Origin: Massilia sp. BJB1822
GTDB lineage: Bacteria; Pseudomonadota; Gammaproteobacteria; Burkholderiales; Burkholderiaceae_D
Reading direction: 5' to 3'
Assembly (NCBI RefSeq): GCF_013369485.1
Contig: NZ_JABWEB010000001.1
Location: 558,001 to 622,000 of the forward strand
DNA length: 64,000 bases
Shown here piece by piece: positions 1 through 10,112 of the stretch (position 1 is its first letter; every line of letters starts with the position of its first letter). Under the pieces are notes generated by a model. The model was not told the origin of the DNA. It searched no databases and saw only the letters and a program-made list of their open reading frames with translations. The position numbers and the translations under genes are program-made.

Positions 1-14
1 AACGATCACGATAA

Positions 15-2048
<2,034 letters not shown>

Positions 2049-2063
2049 GTCTGTGCGCTGCAT

Positions 2064-2104
2064 AAAAAAATCCCCCTGGCGCCAGTCGCCAGGGGGATTT
2101 TTTA
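2064..2104. terminator. Bidirectional rho-independent terminator between fadH and ybaL
   Basis: A GC-rich 11-bp-plus stem (TCCCCCTGGCG / CGCCAGGGGGA, loop CCAGT) is flanked by an A-run on the left and a T-run on the right. It can therefore end transcription from both converging genes. Confidence 0.9.
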
Positions 2105-2114
2105 TTGGAGCAGA

Positions 2115-3818
2115 TCAGTGGTGGTGGGTGGTCTGGAACTCGTGGAGGATATGGGCCGACATGCCTTTGGCCAGTTCCTGCTCGCCGATGAAGATCTGGC
2201 CGGCGCGTTCGCGTTTCAGCAATTCGGCTTCTTCATCGCTGTGGGTGCGGACGACAGTGCGGATGTTGGGATTGAGCGCGCGCGCGGTTTCGATCATGGC
2301 GCGTACGTGGAAGGTGTCGGGCGTGGCAATCACCAGCATGCGGGCGCGCGCGATGTGTGCCTGGATCAGCACCGCTGGTTCGCCGGCATTGCCCGCCACC
2401 GCCGGCACGCCTTGCTGGCGCAACTGGTCGACGACCTCGCGGTTTTGTTCCGCCACGACAAAGTGGATGCCTTGCGCGGTCAGCGTCTCGGCAATGCGCC
2501 GTCCGACGCGGCCATAGCCGACCAGCACCACCTGGTCGGCCAGTTTGGTGGATGCGGTGCTCATCGGCAGTTCGGCCAGCGGGTCGGCGCTGCGGTCGAA
2601 TTTGGCGGCCAGGGCTTTGTCCTTGCCGAACCAGCGTTCCAGCGGGCCGGTAAGGGCAAACACCACGGGATTGAGCGCGATGGAGATGATGGCGCCCGCC
2701 AGGATCAGGCTTTGCCCTTCCTGCGGCATCAGCCCCAGCGCCATGCCCAGCGCGGCCAGGATGAAGGAAAACTCGCCGATCTGCGCCAGGCTGGCCGATA
2801 CCATCAGCGCGGTCTTGGCCGGATAGCGCAGCAGCAGCACCAGCAGGAAGGCCGCCAGCGATTTGCCGAAGACGATGATGACCACCACCGCCAGCACCTG
2901 CAAGGGTTTCTGCATCAGGATGGCCGGGTCGAACAGCATGCCGACCGAGACGAAGAATAGCACAGCAAACGCGTCGCGCAGCGGCAGCGATTCCTCGGCC
3001 GCGCGGTGGCTCAGCTCCGATTCGCGCAGCACCATGCCGGCGAAGAAGGCGCCCAGCGCGAAGGAAATGCCAAACAGCTTGGTGGCCGCATAGGCGATGC
3101 CCAGCGCGGCGGCGATCACGCACAGGGTGAACAGCTCGCGCGAACCGGTGCGCGCCACCTGCCACAGAATCCAGGGGAAGAGTTTGCGTCCCACCAGCAG
3201 CATGAAGGCGATGAAGGCGCCGACCTGGCCCAGGGTGATGGCCATGGTTGTCAGCAGGCTGGTTTCAGCCTGTCCGGGCAGGGGCGTGCCGCCCAGCGAA
3301 CCGGCCAGCGGCGGCAGCAGCACCAGTACCAGCACCGTGACCAGATCCTCCACCACCAGCCAGCCGACCGCGATGCGGCCGTTGAAGGAATCGAGGATGC
3401 CGCGTTCTTCCAGCGCCCGCAGCAGCACCACCGTGCTCGCCACCGACAGCGCCAGGCCGAAGACCAGGCCTCCGCCTATGCTCCAGTCCCAATACCACGC
3501 CAGCCCCATGCCCATGACCGTCGCCGCCGTAATCTGCAGCAGCGCGCCGGGCAGGGCGACCCGTCTGACTTCCCATAAATCGTCGAGCGAAAAGTGCAGA
3601 CCGACGCCGAACATCATCAGCATCACGCCGATTTCGGCCAGCTGGCCAGCCAGTTCCGCATCGGCCACCATGCCGGGCGTGGCTGGGCCGAGCAGGATGC
3701 CGGCCGCCAGATAGCCGACCAGGGCCGGCAGCTTGAGGCGGGTCGCAATAAAGCCGAACACCAGGCCAAAGCCCAGCGCGGCGGCGATCGTGGTAATCAG
3801 GGGGACGTCATGGGGCAT
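2115..3818 (-). CDS. ybaL: YbaL-type cation:proton antiporter with RCK/TrkA-N domain
   Basis: This is a 567-residue inner-membrane CPA2 antiporter of the Kef/YbaL family. About the first 390 residues are a hydrophobic sodium/hydrogen-exchanger domain. It includes the family's GVGLHFSLDDLW segment, and the ASTVVLLRALEERG and SFALGAFFAGMVL segments that match E. coli YbaL almost word for word. A cytosolic TrkA-N (RCK) domain follows, with a GYGRVG nucleotide-binding loop. The C-terminus ends in three histidines. The reading frame is open further upstream, but the ATG at 3818 gives MPHDVPLIT, matches the YbaL N-terminus, and is preceded by GGAAGG. A palindromic repeat lies between this start and the upstream gene. 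The exported cation is not evident from sequence. Confidence 0.92.
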   Translation of the reverse strand: MPHDVPLITTIAAALGFGLVFGFIATRLKLPALVGYLAAGILLGPATPGMVADAELAGQLAEIGVMLMMFGVGLHFSLDDLWEVRRVALPGALLQITAATVMGMGLAWYWDWSIGGGLVFGLALSVASTVVLLRALEERGILDSFNGRIAVGWLVVEDLVTVLVLVLLPPLAGSLGGTPLPGQAETSLLTTMAITLGQVGAFIAFMLLVGRKLFPWILWQVARTGSRELFTLCVIAAALGIAYAATKLFGISFALGAFFAGMVLRESELSHRAAEESLPLRDAFAVLFFVSVGMLFDPAILMQKPLQVLAVVVIIVFGKSLAAFLLVLLLRYPAKTALMVSASLAQIGEFSFILAALGMALGLMPQEGQSLILAGAIISIALNPVVFALTGPLERWFGKDKALAAKFDRSADPLAELPMSTASTKLADQVVLVGYGRVGRRIAETLTAQGIHFVVAEQNREVVDQLRQQGVPAVAGNAGEPAVLIQAHIARARMLVIATPDTFHVRAMIETARALNPNIRTVVRTHSDEEAELLKRERAGQIFIGEQELAKGMSAHILHEFQTTHHH

Positions 3819-3907
3819 GCAGGGTGGGTTCCTTCCATATTCGTTGCGGATGGCGGATGCCAGCCGCAAAGAGTATAAACCGGGAAGGAAAAATGCCCGA
3901 TTTTTTG

Positions 3908-3958
3908 CTGAGCCCGTGTCCACCTTGGGGTCAGACCCCAAGGTGGACACGGGCTCAG
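3908..3958. repeat. Perfect 51-bp palindrome, type A dispersed repeat (copy 1)
   Basis: Two 25-base arms starting CTGAGCCCGTGTCC are exact reverse complements around a single central A; the core reads TTGGGGTCAGACCCCAA. A near copy lies at 14396-14446. It sits between the FabH-like stop and the ybaL start. There is no T-run, so it is not a classical terminator. Confidence 0.9.
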
Positions 3959-3971
3959 CCGCGGAACGATC

Positions 3972-5093
3972 TTAGAGCTTGCGTACGACCACGCTGCCGA
4001 TCGAGTAGCCGGCGCCGAAGGAGCAGATGACGCCGTGCGCACCGGCCGGCATATCGTCCTGGTATTTATGGAAGGCGATGATGGAGCCGGCCGAGGAGGT
4101 GTTGGCGTAGGTGTCGAGAATCACCGGCGCTTCCTGCGGCTCGGCGTCGCGGCCCAGGATCATGCGCGAAATCAGCAGGTTCATATTCAGATTGGCCTGG
4201 TGCAGCCAGTAGCGCTGTACTTGCGCGATCTCCAGGCCGGCGTTGGCGATGGCGTTCTTGATGGTCTCGGCGGCCATCGGGCAGACTTCCTTGAACACCT
4301 TGCGGCCCTGCTGGCGGAACAGCTTGTCGGCCTGGCCGATGCCGCTTTCGTCGAAGCGGTTCATGAAACCGAAGTTGTTGCGGATATTGTTGGAGAAGGC
4401 CGTTTTCAGCTTGGTGTCGAGGATCGCGAACTGGTGCTTGGAGACGGCGCTGTCGGCCGCTTCGATCACGATGGCGGTGCAGGCATCGCCGAAGATGAAG
4501 TGGCTGTCGCGGTCGCGCCAGTTCAGGTGGCCGCTGGTGATTTCAGGATTGAGTACCAGCACGGCGCGCGCCTGGCCGCTCTGCACGGCGGCGACGGCGG
4601 TCTGGATGCCGAAGGTGGCCGAGGAGCAGGCCACGTTCATGTCGAAACCATAACCATCGATGCCCAGCGCCTGCTGCACCTCGACCGCCATGGCCGGGTA
4701 AGCGCGCTGCATATTCGAGCAGGCCACCAGCACCATATCGATGTCGGCCGGCGCGCGGCCGGCGCGGTCGAGCGCCTGCTGCGCGGCTTTGACGCAAATC
4801 TCGGCCTGCAGCGACAGCTCTTCATCGGCGCGCTCGGGGATGCGCGGCACCATGCGCTGCGGATCGAGAATGCCCTCCTTTTCCATCACGAAGCGGGCTT
4901 TGATGCCGGAAGCCTTTTCGATAAAGGCGGCGCTGGACGGTTCCAGCGCCGTGACGCTGCCGTCCGCGATGGCGGCGGCATTGTCGGCATTGAACTGCTC
5001 AACATAAGCGTTGAAGCAGATGACCAGTTCTTCGTTGGAGATGGAGTGGGGAGGAGTAAAGAGGCCGGTACCGCTGATGACGGCTTGTTTCAT
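3972..5093 (-). CDS. Beta-ketoacyl-ACP synthase III-like protein (FabH family, PA3286-like)
   Basis: This 373-residue thiolase-fold condensing enzyme has the KASIII triad: Cys156 in NVACSSATF, His in YWLHQANLNM and Asn in DTYANTSSAGS. It is longer than housekeeping FabH (about 320 aa). In length and sequence it resembles the Pseudomonas aeruginosa PA3286 group, which primes fatty-acid synthesis with medium-chain acyl-CoA from beta-oxidation. Proximity to fadH is compatible with a beta-oxidation link, but that is only inference. The ATG at 5093 starts the conserved MKQAVISGTGLFTPP segment. The gene is transcribed toward ybaL with about 150 bp and a palindromic repeat between them. Confidence 0.9.
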   Translation of the reverse strand: MKQAVISGTGLFTPPHSISNEELVICFNAYVEQFNADNAAAIADGSVTALEPSSAAFIEKASGIKARFVMEKEGILDPQRMVPRIPERADEELSLQAEICVKAAQQALDRAGRAPADIDMVLVACSNMQRAYPAMAVEVQQALGIDGYGFDMNVACSSATFGIQTAVAAVQSGQARAVLVLNPEITSGHLNWRDRDSHFIFGDACTAIVIEAADSAVSKHQFAILDTKLKTAFSNNIRNNFGFMNRFDESGIGQADKLFRQQGRKVFKEVCPMAAETIKNAIANAGLEIAQVQRYWLHQANLNMNLLISRMILGRDAEPQEAPVILDTYANTSSAGSIIAFHKYQDDMPAGAHGVICSFGAGYSIGSVVVRKL

Positions 5094-5164
5094 GATTAAG
5101 CTTTCAGATCTGATAATGGGCGAAAGCCCAGCAATGGGGCTGATTTTACCCCAAAGCGCCCATG

Positions 5165-5189
5165 AAAAACGGCGCCCCGAGGGCGCCGT
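5165..5189 (-). terminator. Rho-independent terminator after the S41 protease gene
   Basis: Read on the minus strand, an 8-bp ACGGCGCC/GGCGCCGT stem with a 5-base loop is followed by a run of five T. It lies about 50 bp past the protease stop. Confidence 0.75.
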
Positions 5190-5236
5190 CTAATTGTTCT
5201 GCCATGCTCAAAGACTGTTTATATAAACAGTATGGC

Positions 5237-6679
5237 TCATTTTTTCGCCTTGCCCTTGGGTGGCAGGTCGGCTTGTACCAGCTTCGACTCGCCCTTGGCC
5301 AGTTGCACCGGCAAGCCTTTCAGATGGTTCAGCGCCTGACGCAGCTGGAAGTCTTCCGTGCCGCCGTATTCCAGCGGCTTGCGTTTCTTCTCCAGCGCCA
5401 GGATGCGGATCTGCTCTTCCATTTCATCGCGCTTGGCCTTGCCGCTCTCCTGCTCGCGGTCATTGGACAGATGCTTTTCCAGGTCGGCTTCGCGCATGCG
5501 CAGGCTGTTCAAGCCGTCGCCGTCCTCGTTCTCGTCCACCGCCAGATCGGGCACGATGCCCTTGGCCTGGATCGAGCGGCCGTTCGGCGTGTAATAGCGC
5601 GCCGTGGTCAGCTTCACGGCCGTGTCGGCGCTGAGCTGGCGGATGGTCTGCACCGAACCCTTGCCGAAAGTCTGGCTGCCGATGATGGTGGCGCGCTTGT
5701 AGTCCTGCAGCGCGCCGGCCACGATCTCGGAGGCGGACGCGGAACCGGTATTGACCAGCACCACCAGCGGCACCTGCTTCACCGCTTCCGGCAGTTTGGC
5801 CAGGGCGTCGCCATCGCTGCGCAGGCTGTAATACTCGGCGCGGCCGTAGAAGGTCTGTTTGGAGTCGGGCAACTGGCCATTGGTGGACACGATGGCCGTA
5901 TCCTTGGGCAGGAAGGCCGCCGCCACACCGATGGCGCCTTGCAGCACGCCGCCCGGATCGTTGCGCAGATCGAGCACCATGCCTTTCAGATGCGGGTCTT
6001 GCCGATACAGATCGCTGATCTTGGCCGCCAGGTCATCGACCGTCGGCTCCTGGAACTGCGCCACGCGCAGCCAGGCATAGCCCGATTCGACAATCTTGCC
6101 CTTCACGCTTTTCTGGTGGATTTCCTCGCGCACGATATTGAACACCAGCGGCTGCGGCTCATCCTTGCGCAGGATGGTCAGCGTGACCTTGGTGCGCGGT
6201 TCGCCGCGCATCTTCTTGATCGATTCGTCCAGGCTCAAGCCCTTGACCGGCGTCGAGTCGAGACGGGTGATCAGGTCGCCCGCCTTGATGCCGGCGCGGT
6301 AGGCCGGCGAATCCTCGATCGGCGACACGATCTTGATATAGCCATCGTCGCTCTGGCCGATCTCGATGCCCAGGCCGACGAACTTGCCCTGCGAGCCTTC
6401 GCGCAGCTCGGCGTAAGCCTTCTTGTCGAGATAAGCAGAATGCGGATCGAGCGAGGCGACCATGCCGGAAATGGCCTGGGTCAGCAGCTGCTTATCCTCG
6501 ACCGGCTCGACATAATCGGATTTGATCAGGCCATACACATCGGCCAGCTGGCGCAGCTCATCCAGCGGAAGCACGGGTTCGCCGGGCTTCTGCGCCATCG
6601 CTGAAAACTGCATGGAGACGGCCATGCCGGCCACCACCCCGAGCCCGATCAGCCCGGCATTATTGAGTTTCTTGCCCAT
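5237..6679 (-). CDS. S41A carboxy-terminal processing peptidase (CtpA/Prc family)
   Basis: This 480-residue periplasmic serine protease is anchored or exported by an N-terminal hydrophobic segment (residues 8-29, ending SAMAQ). Next come a PDZ domain at roughly 97-175 (GLGIEIGQS...SPAYRAGIKAGD) and the S41 catalytic domain. The Ser/Lys dyad is Ser315 in GSASASE and Lys340 in TFGKG, 25 residues apart as in E. coli Prc. Such enzymes trim C-termini of envelope proteins and murein hydrolases; the substrate here is unknown. The C-terminus is lysine-rich (PPKGKAKK). It is monocistronic, with its own terminator, and diverges from the Spy-like gene across a 309-bp intergenic region. Confidence 0.93.
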   Translation of the reverse strand: MGKKLNNAGLIGLGVVAGMAVSMQFSAMAQKPGEPVLPLDELRQLADVYGLIKSDYVEPVEDKQLLTQAISGMVASLDPHSAYLDKKAYAELREGSQGKFVGLGIEIGQSDDGYIKIVSPIEDSPAYRAGIKAGDLITRLDSTPVKGLSLDESIKKMRGEPRTKVTLTILRKDEPQPLVFNIVREEIHQKSVKGKIVESGYAWLRVAQFQEPTVDDLAAKISDLYRQDPHLKGMVLDLRNDPGGVLQGAIGVAAAFLPKDTAIVSTNGQLPDSKQTFYGRAEYYSLRSDGDALAKLPEAVKQVPLVVLVNTGSASASEIVAGALQDYKRATIIGSQTFGKGSVQTIRQLSADTAVKLTTARYYTPNGRSIQAKGIVPDLAVDENEDGDGLNSLRMREADLEKHLSNDREQESGKAKRDEMEEQIRILALEKKRKPLEYGGTEDFQLRQALNHLKGLPVQLAKGESKLVQADLPPKGKAKK

Positions 6680-6861
6680 GTGTCACCTGTGTCGTGCGCA
6701 GCGGTCACGCGGCCGCCGGTAAATTCAGTATAAACCTGATTCTCAGCAAGCGTAGTAGCCCAAGTGTAATAAATCCTGCTTAAGCCACGCTTTACGCTAA
6801 CACGATAGTCACCGGTCAATATTGCGATTTGTAAGCGCGCATATGGCGAAGATTTACGAGA

Positions 6862-6876
6862 GTAAGCATTTGTAAG
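6862..6876. promoter_or_regulatory. CpxR-like direct repeat GTAAG-N5-GTAAG
   Basis: GTAAG CATTT GTAAG matches the CpxR pattern GTAAA-N5-GTAAA with 10-bp periodicity. A further GTAAG lies at 6831-6835. It is about 110 bp upstream of the Spy/CpxP-like start, inside the 6680-6988 divergent intergenic region. That region holds nothing else I recognise except the hairpin at 6948. No cpxRA genes are in the window. Confidence 0.4.
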
Positions 6877-6947
6877 AAAAGCGGAAAGCGCGCCAGGCTG
6901 CACCTACACTGAATCCGTAATTTCTCTCTACCCTGAAGTGGTTTTCT

Positions 6948-6975
6948 GCCTGCGTTCCCGCGCAGGCTTTTTTTT
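6948..6975 (+). terminator. Terminator-like hairpin inside the leader of the Spy-like gene
   Basis: A 7-bp stem GCCTGCG/CGCAGGC with loop TTCCCG is followed by eight T. It ends only 13 bp before the ATG at 6989 and just upstream of the GGAG ribosome-binding site. No plus-strand gene lies upstream in this interval, so it is either an attenuator of this gene or the 3' end of a short RNA. Confidence 0.7.
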
Positions 6976-6988
6976 GCACGGAGCAAAA

Positions 6989-7522
6989 ATGTCTTCTGTT
7001 TTCATTTTGAAAAGCTTGCGCGCCGGCGTGCTGGGACTGGCCCTGCTGGGCAGCGCGGCCCACGCCACGCCGCTGATGGACATGCGCAGCGACGACCTGA
7101 TCATGATGGCGGCTGAGCTGAAGAAGTCCCTGCAGCTCAACGCCAACCAGCAAACCCTGTGGCAGCAGATTGAGGGCCGCAGCAAGGCCCTGCTGCGCGA
7201 GCGGCAGGCGCGCCGCGAGCGCCTGCAAGCGGCCACCCGCCAGTCGCTCGACGGCAAGGATGTCGAACTGCGCGAGCTGAGCAGCGCCATCGACAGCGAA
7301 GCCGCCACGACCGCCAGCGAAGACAAGCAGCTGCGCGAATGGTGGCTCCAGCTCAACGACGCCCTCGACGACAGCCAGCGCCGCGCCGTCGCCACCTTCC
7401 TCAGCGAACAACTGCAGCGCCAGCCTGACGCAGCCCCGCGCGCCGCCGGCCCCAAAGCCGACGGCGGTGAGCACCGCAGCGGCCACCACCGCGACAGCCG
7501 CCCCGCCCGCCCCGGCAGCTGA
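6989..7522 (+). CDS. Putative periplasmic Spy/CpxP-like protein
   Basis: This is a small 177-residue secreted protein. The signal peptide (residues 1-24) ends in GSAAHA. The mature part is almost entirely charged and helical, with LKKSLQLNANQQTLWQQIEGR resembling the LTxxQ-type repeat of Spy/CpxP/ZraP periplasmic chaperones. A second helical stretch includes EWWLQLNDALDDSQRRAVATFL. The tail is rich in Pro, Ala, His and Arg and looks disordered. An in-frame upstream ATG at 6938 exists, but 6989 has the GGAG site and the signal peptide. The family call is by pattern only; the upstream CpxR-like box would fit an envelope-stress role. Confidence 0.6.
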   Translation: MSSVFILKSLRAGVLGLALLGSAAHATPLMDMRSDDLIMMAAELKKSLQLNANQQTLWQQIEGRSKALLRERQARRERLQAATRQSLDGKDVELRELSSAIDSEAATTASEDKQLREWWLQLNDALDDSQRRAVATFLSEQLQRQPDAAPRAAGPKADGGEHRSGHHRDSRPARPGS

Positions 7523-7546
7523 CGCCGTCACGCTTTGCGCCAAATC

Positions 7547-7589
7547 AAACAATGTCCAGCCCTGGTGCCTGACACCAAGGTTAGACATT
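7547..7589. repeat. Type B dispersed palindromic repeat, copy 1
   Basis: An AATGTCC outer arm and TGGTGCCTGACACCA core are followed by AAGGTTAGACATT. Its layout (GTCC, short spacer, 15-bp core palindrome, AGGT, GAC) is the same as in the type A repeats. The 7523-7806 gap otherwise holds only copy 2 and no recognisable gene. Confidence 0.8.
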
Positions 7590-7603
7590 CCTTGATCTAG
7601 CGC

Positions 7604-7649
7604 AAACAATGTCCGACTCTGGTGTCAGGCACCACGGTTGGACATTTGT
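7604..7649. repeat. Type B dispersed palindromic repeat, copy 2
   Basis: AACAATGTCC, then core TGGTGTCAGGCACCA, then CGGTTGGACATT. The core is the exact reverse complement of the copy 1 core, so the two copies form a pair about 15 bp apart. A further small hairpin (GACATTT/AAATGTC) follows directly. Confidence 0.8.
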
Positions 7650-7806
7650 TGAGAAATGTCAAAGTGGCGGCTGTGTATCGAAAAGTAAAAATCGGTGCTT
7701 GGGGCGGCTTGGCGGGCGGTGGGGCGCTTAAAATGCGGGCGCGGCAACCTTTTTCCGAGCCAGCTTTCTGCCAGCCAGGCCGCACGGCGTCCTTTCTTGA
7801 GTATCC

Positions 7807-10080
7807 ATGAGCAAACTGATCCCTTTTGCCTGCGCTGCTGTTCTGAGCGCGGCGACGGCACAGGCCCAGCAGCAGCCTGCCGATTCCGCGCCCGCTGAGG
7901 CGCCTTCCGCTGCTTCCTCTCCAGCCAAGGGCAGCGTGAAGGCCAGCGCGCCGTCGGCGATGGGGTCTGACGGTAAGGTGATTCCGCAGGTGACCGTCAG
8001 CGGCGGCCGCCAGAGCGATATGGATGAACGTCGCAACTCGACCGCCGGCAAGCAGATTTATGGCCGCGAGGAGCTGGACCGCAATGGCGACACCAGCCTG
8101 GGCGATGTGCTCAAGCGCCTGCCGGGCGTGACCATCGGCGGCCGCCCCGGCCGCGGCGGCGATGTGCGCATGCGTGGCCTGGGCAGCGGCTATACGCAGA
8201 TTCTGCTGAACGGCGAGCGTCCGCCGGCCGGTTTTTCGATGGAGTCGCTGTCGCCCGACCAGGTCGAGCGCATCGAGGTGATGCGCGGCCCGGTGGCCGA
8301 GCATAGTGCGCGCGCCATCGCCGGCACCATCAATATCGTGCTGCGCGATGGTTATCAGCAGCGCGATATCCAGGTCAAGCTGACCGATTCGATCGAGGAA
8401 GGCCTGCATTCGCCGAATCTGTCCGTGACCTTGCCGGGCAAGATCGGTGCCCTCAGCTATACCCTGTCCGGCTCCCTCGGCCAGCACCGCAGCCAGGACA
8501 AGGGCGGCCGCAGCATCAGCCGCGATATCCTCGACGACGGCACCGTGCAGCGCGAACAGCTGCTGCAGGATGAAAGCTCGGGCAATTCGAAGAATCTGCA
8601 TCTGGCGCCGCGCATCTCCTACAAATTCGAGAACGGCGACACGCTGAACATCCAGCCCTTCCTGATGGCCAGCCGCGGCGACACCGGCTCGAAAGGCACG
8701 CTGGATCAGCCCATCGGCAAGGACGCTCCGGAGTACAACGCCTTTACCCAGCAGGCCCATTCCAGCATGACCTTCCTGCGCGGCTTCGGCAACTGGCTCC
8801 ATAAGCTGGACGGCGCGGCCAAGCTGGACGTGAAATTCGGCGGCGGTATCGGCAAGCGCAATAGCGATTCGCAGCGTACGGAATTCGACGGCAGCGGCAA
8901 TCTGCTGGACCGCTTCACCGACACCGATTCCACGCGCGACCGCAATTTCAGCACCGGCGGCAAATATACGTCGCCGCTGGGCCAGGGCCATTTGCTGGCC
9001 GCCGGCTGGGATCTGGAAAGCAGCCACCGCGAGCAGACCAAGGTGTCGGTGGACAAGGACGGCAAGCCGCAATTCGCCGAATCCGGCGACAACCTGAACG
9101 CCGATACCCGCCGCGTCGCTTTCTTCGCCCAGGACGAGTGGGACATCACGCCGCAATGGGCGGTGTATATGGGCGCGCGCTGGGAAGGCATCCGCACCAG
9201 CAGTGAGCGTAGCAGCGGCAGCGCCGGCAGCATCAGCAATACCAGCAAGGTATTCAGCCCGCTGCTGCACGGCGTCTGGCGCATTCCCGGTTTTGAGAAA
9301 GACCAGGTGCGCATGAGCCTCACCAAGAGCTACAAGTCGCCCAATGTGCAGGATCTGATCGCCGCGCCCACGCCATCGCGCGGCGTGAACCGCCCGGACC
9401 GCCCGGACCGCGTCGGCAATCCCGACCTGAAACCGGAGCTGGCGACCGGCCTGGATATCGCGTATGAGCACTACCTGGGCCGCAGCGGCATCGTCAGCGT
9501 CAGCGGTTTCGTGCGCGATATCGATAACCTGATCCGCCGCGAAGTGACGCAAAAGCAGATGGCCGATGGCTTGCACTGGGTCTCCATGCCCACCAACGTC
9601 GGCCACGCCCGCACCAGCGGCATCGAACTGGAAGCCAAGTTCTCGCTGCGCGAGCTGATGGAGGATGCGCCGAATATCGACTTCCGCAGCAATTACAGCC
9701 GCTTCTGGTCGAAGGTGGACGGCATTCCCGGCCCGGACAACCGCCTTGACCAGCAAGCCAAGCAGACCGCCAATCTGGGCCTGGACTACCGCATGAAGGA
9801 TATCCCGCTGACCCTGGGCGGCAGCTATAACTGGACGCCCTCAGTGCGCATCCAGACCAGCCAGACCCAGACCGTGGAAACCGGCCCGAAACGCGTGCTG
9901 GATATGTACGCGCTGTGGAAGTTCGATGCCCGCACCCAGCTGCGCTTCTCGGCCGCGAACTTGCTGGCCGACGATTCGCTCGGTCATAATCTGATGTACG
10001 CTAAGGGCCTGTCCATTACCTCGGACTCGCTGAATCCCACCTACCGGGTGTGGAGTATCAAGCTGGAAACCAAGTTCTGA
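7807..10080 (+). CDS. TonB-dependent outer-membrane receptor
   Basis: This is a 757-residue beta-barrel receptor. A signal peptide (1-21, ending AQAQ) is followed by a low-complexity Ala/Pro/Ser linker and a TonB-box-like VTVSGGR near residue 62. The plug domain is at about 80-190 (LGDVLKRLPGVTIGGRPGRGGDVRMRG...LLNGERPP...VERIEVMRGP). The barrel ends in the classic terminal phenylalanine (KLETKF). The ligand cannot be read from sequence; there is no Fur box, so iron is not indicated. The M13 peptidase gene starts 32 bp downstream on the same strand, suggesting co-transcription and perhaps peptide use. The ribosome-binding site is weak. Confidence 0.88.
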   Translation: MSKLIPFACAAVLSAATAQAQQQPADSAPAEAPSAASSPAKGSVKASAPSAMGSDGKVIPQVTVSGGRQSDMDERRNSTAGKQIYGREELDRNGDTSLGDVLKRLPGVTIGGRPGRGGDVRMRGLGSGYTQILLNGERPPAGFSMESLSPDQVERIEVMRGPVAEHSARAIAGTINIVLRDGYQQRDIQVKLTDSIEEGLHSPNLSVTLPGKIGALSYTLSGSLGQHRSQDKGGRSISRDILDDGTVQREQLLQDESSGNSKNLHLAPRISYKFENGDTLNIQPFLMASRGDTGSKGTLDQPIGKDAPEYNAFTQQAHSSMTFLRGFGNWLHKLDGAAKLDVKFGGGIGKRNSDSQRTEFDGSGNLLDRFTDTDSTRDRNFSTGGKYTSPLGQGHLLAAGWDLESSHREQTKVSVDKDGKPQFAESGDNLNADTRRVAFFAQDEWDITPQWAVYMGARWEGIRTSSERSSGSAGSISNTSKVFSPLLHGVWRIPGFEKDQVRMSLTKSYKSPNVQDLIAAPTPSRGVNRPDRPDRVGNPDLKPELATGLDIAYEHYLGRSGIVSVSGFVRDIDNLIRREVTQKQMADGLHWVSMPTNVGHARTSGIELEAKFSLRELMEDAPNIDFRSNYSRFWSKVDGIPGPDNRLDQQAKQTANLGLDYRMKDIPLTLGGSYNWTPSVRIQTSQTQTVETGPKRVLDMYALWKFDARTQLRFSAANLLADDSLGHNLMYAKGLSITSDSLNPTYRVWSIKLETKF

Positions 10081-10112
10081 TCGAACTGACAATACAAACG
10101 GAGAGAATACAA

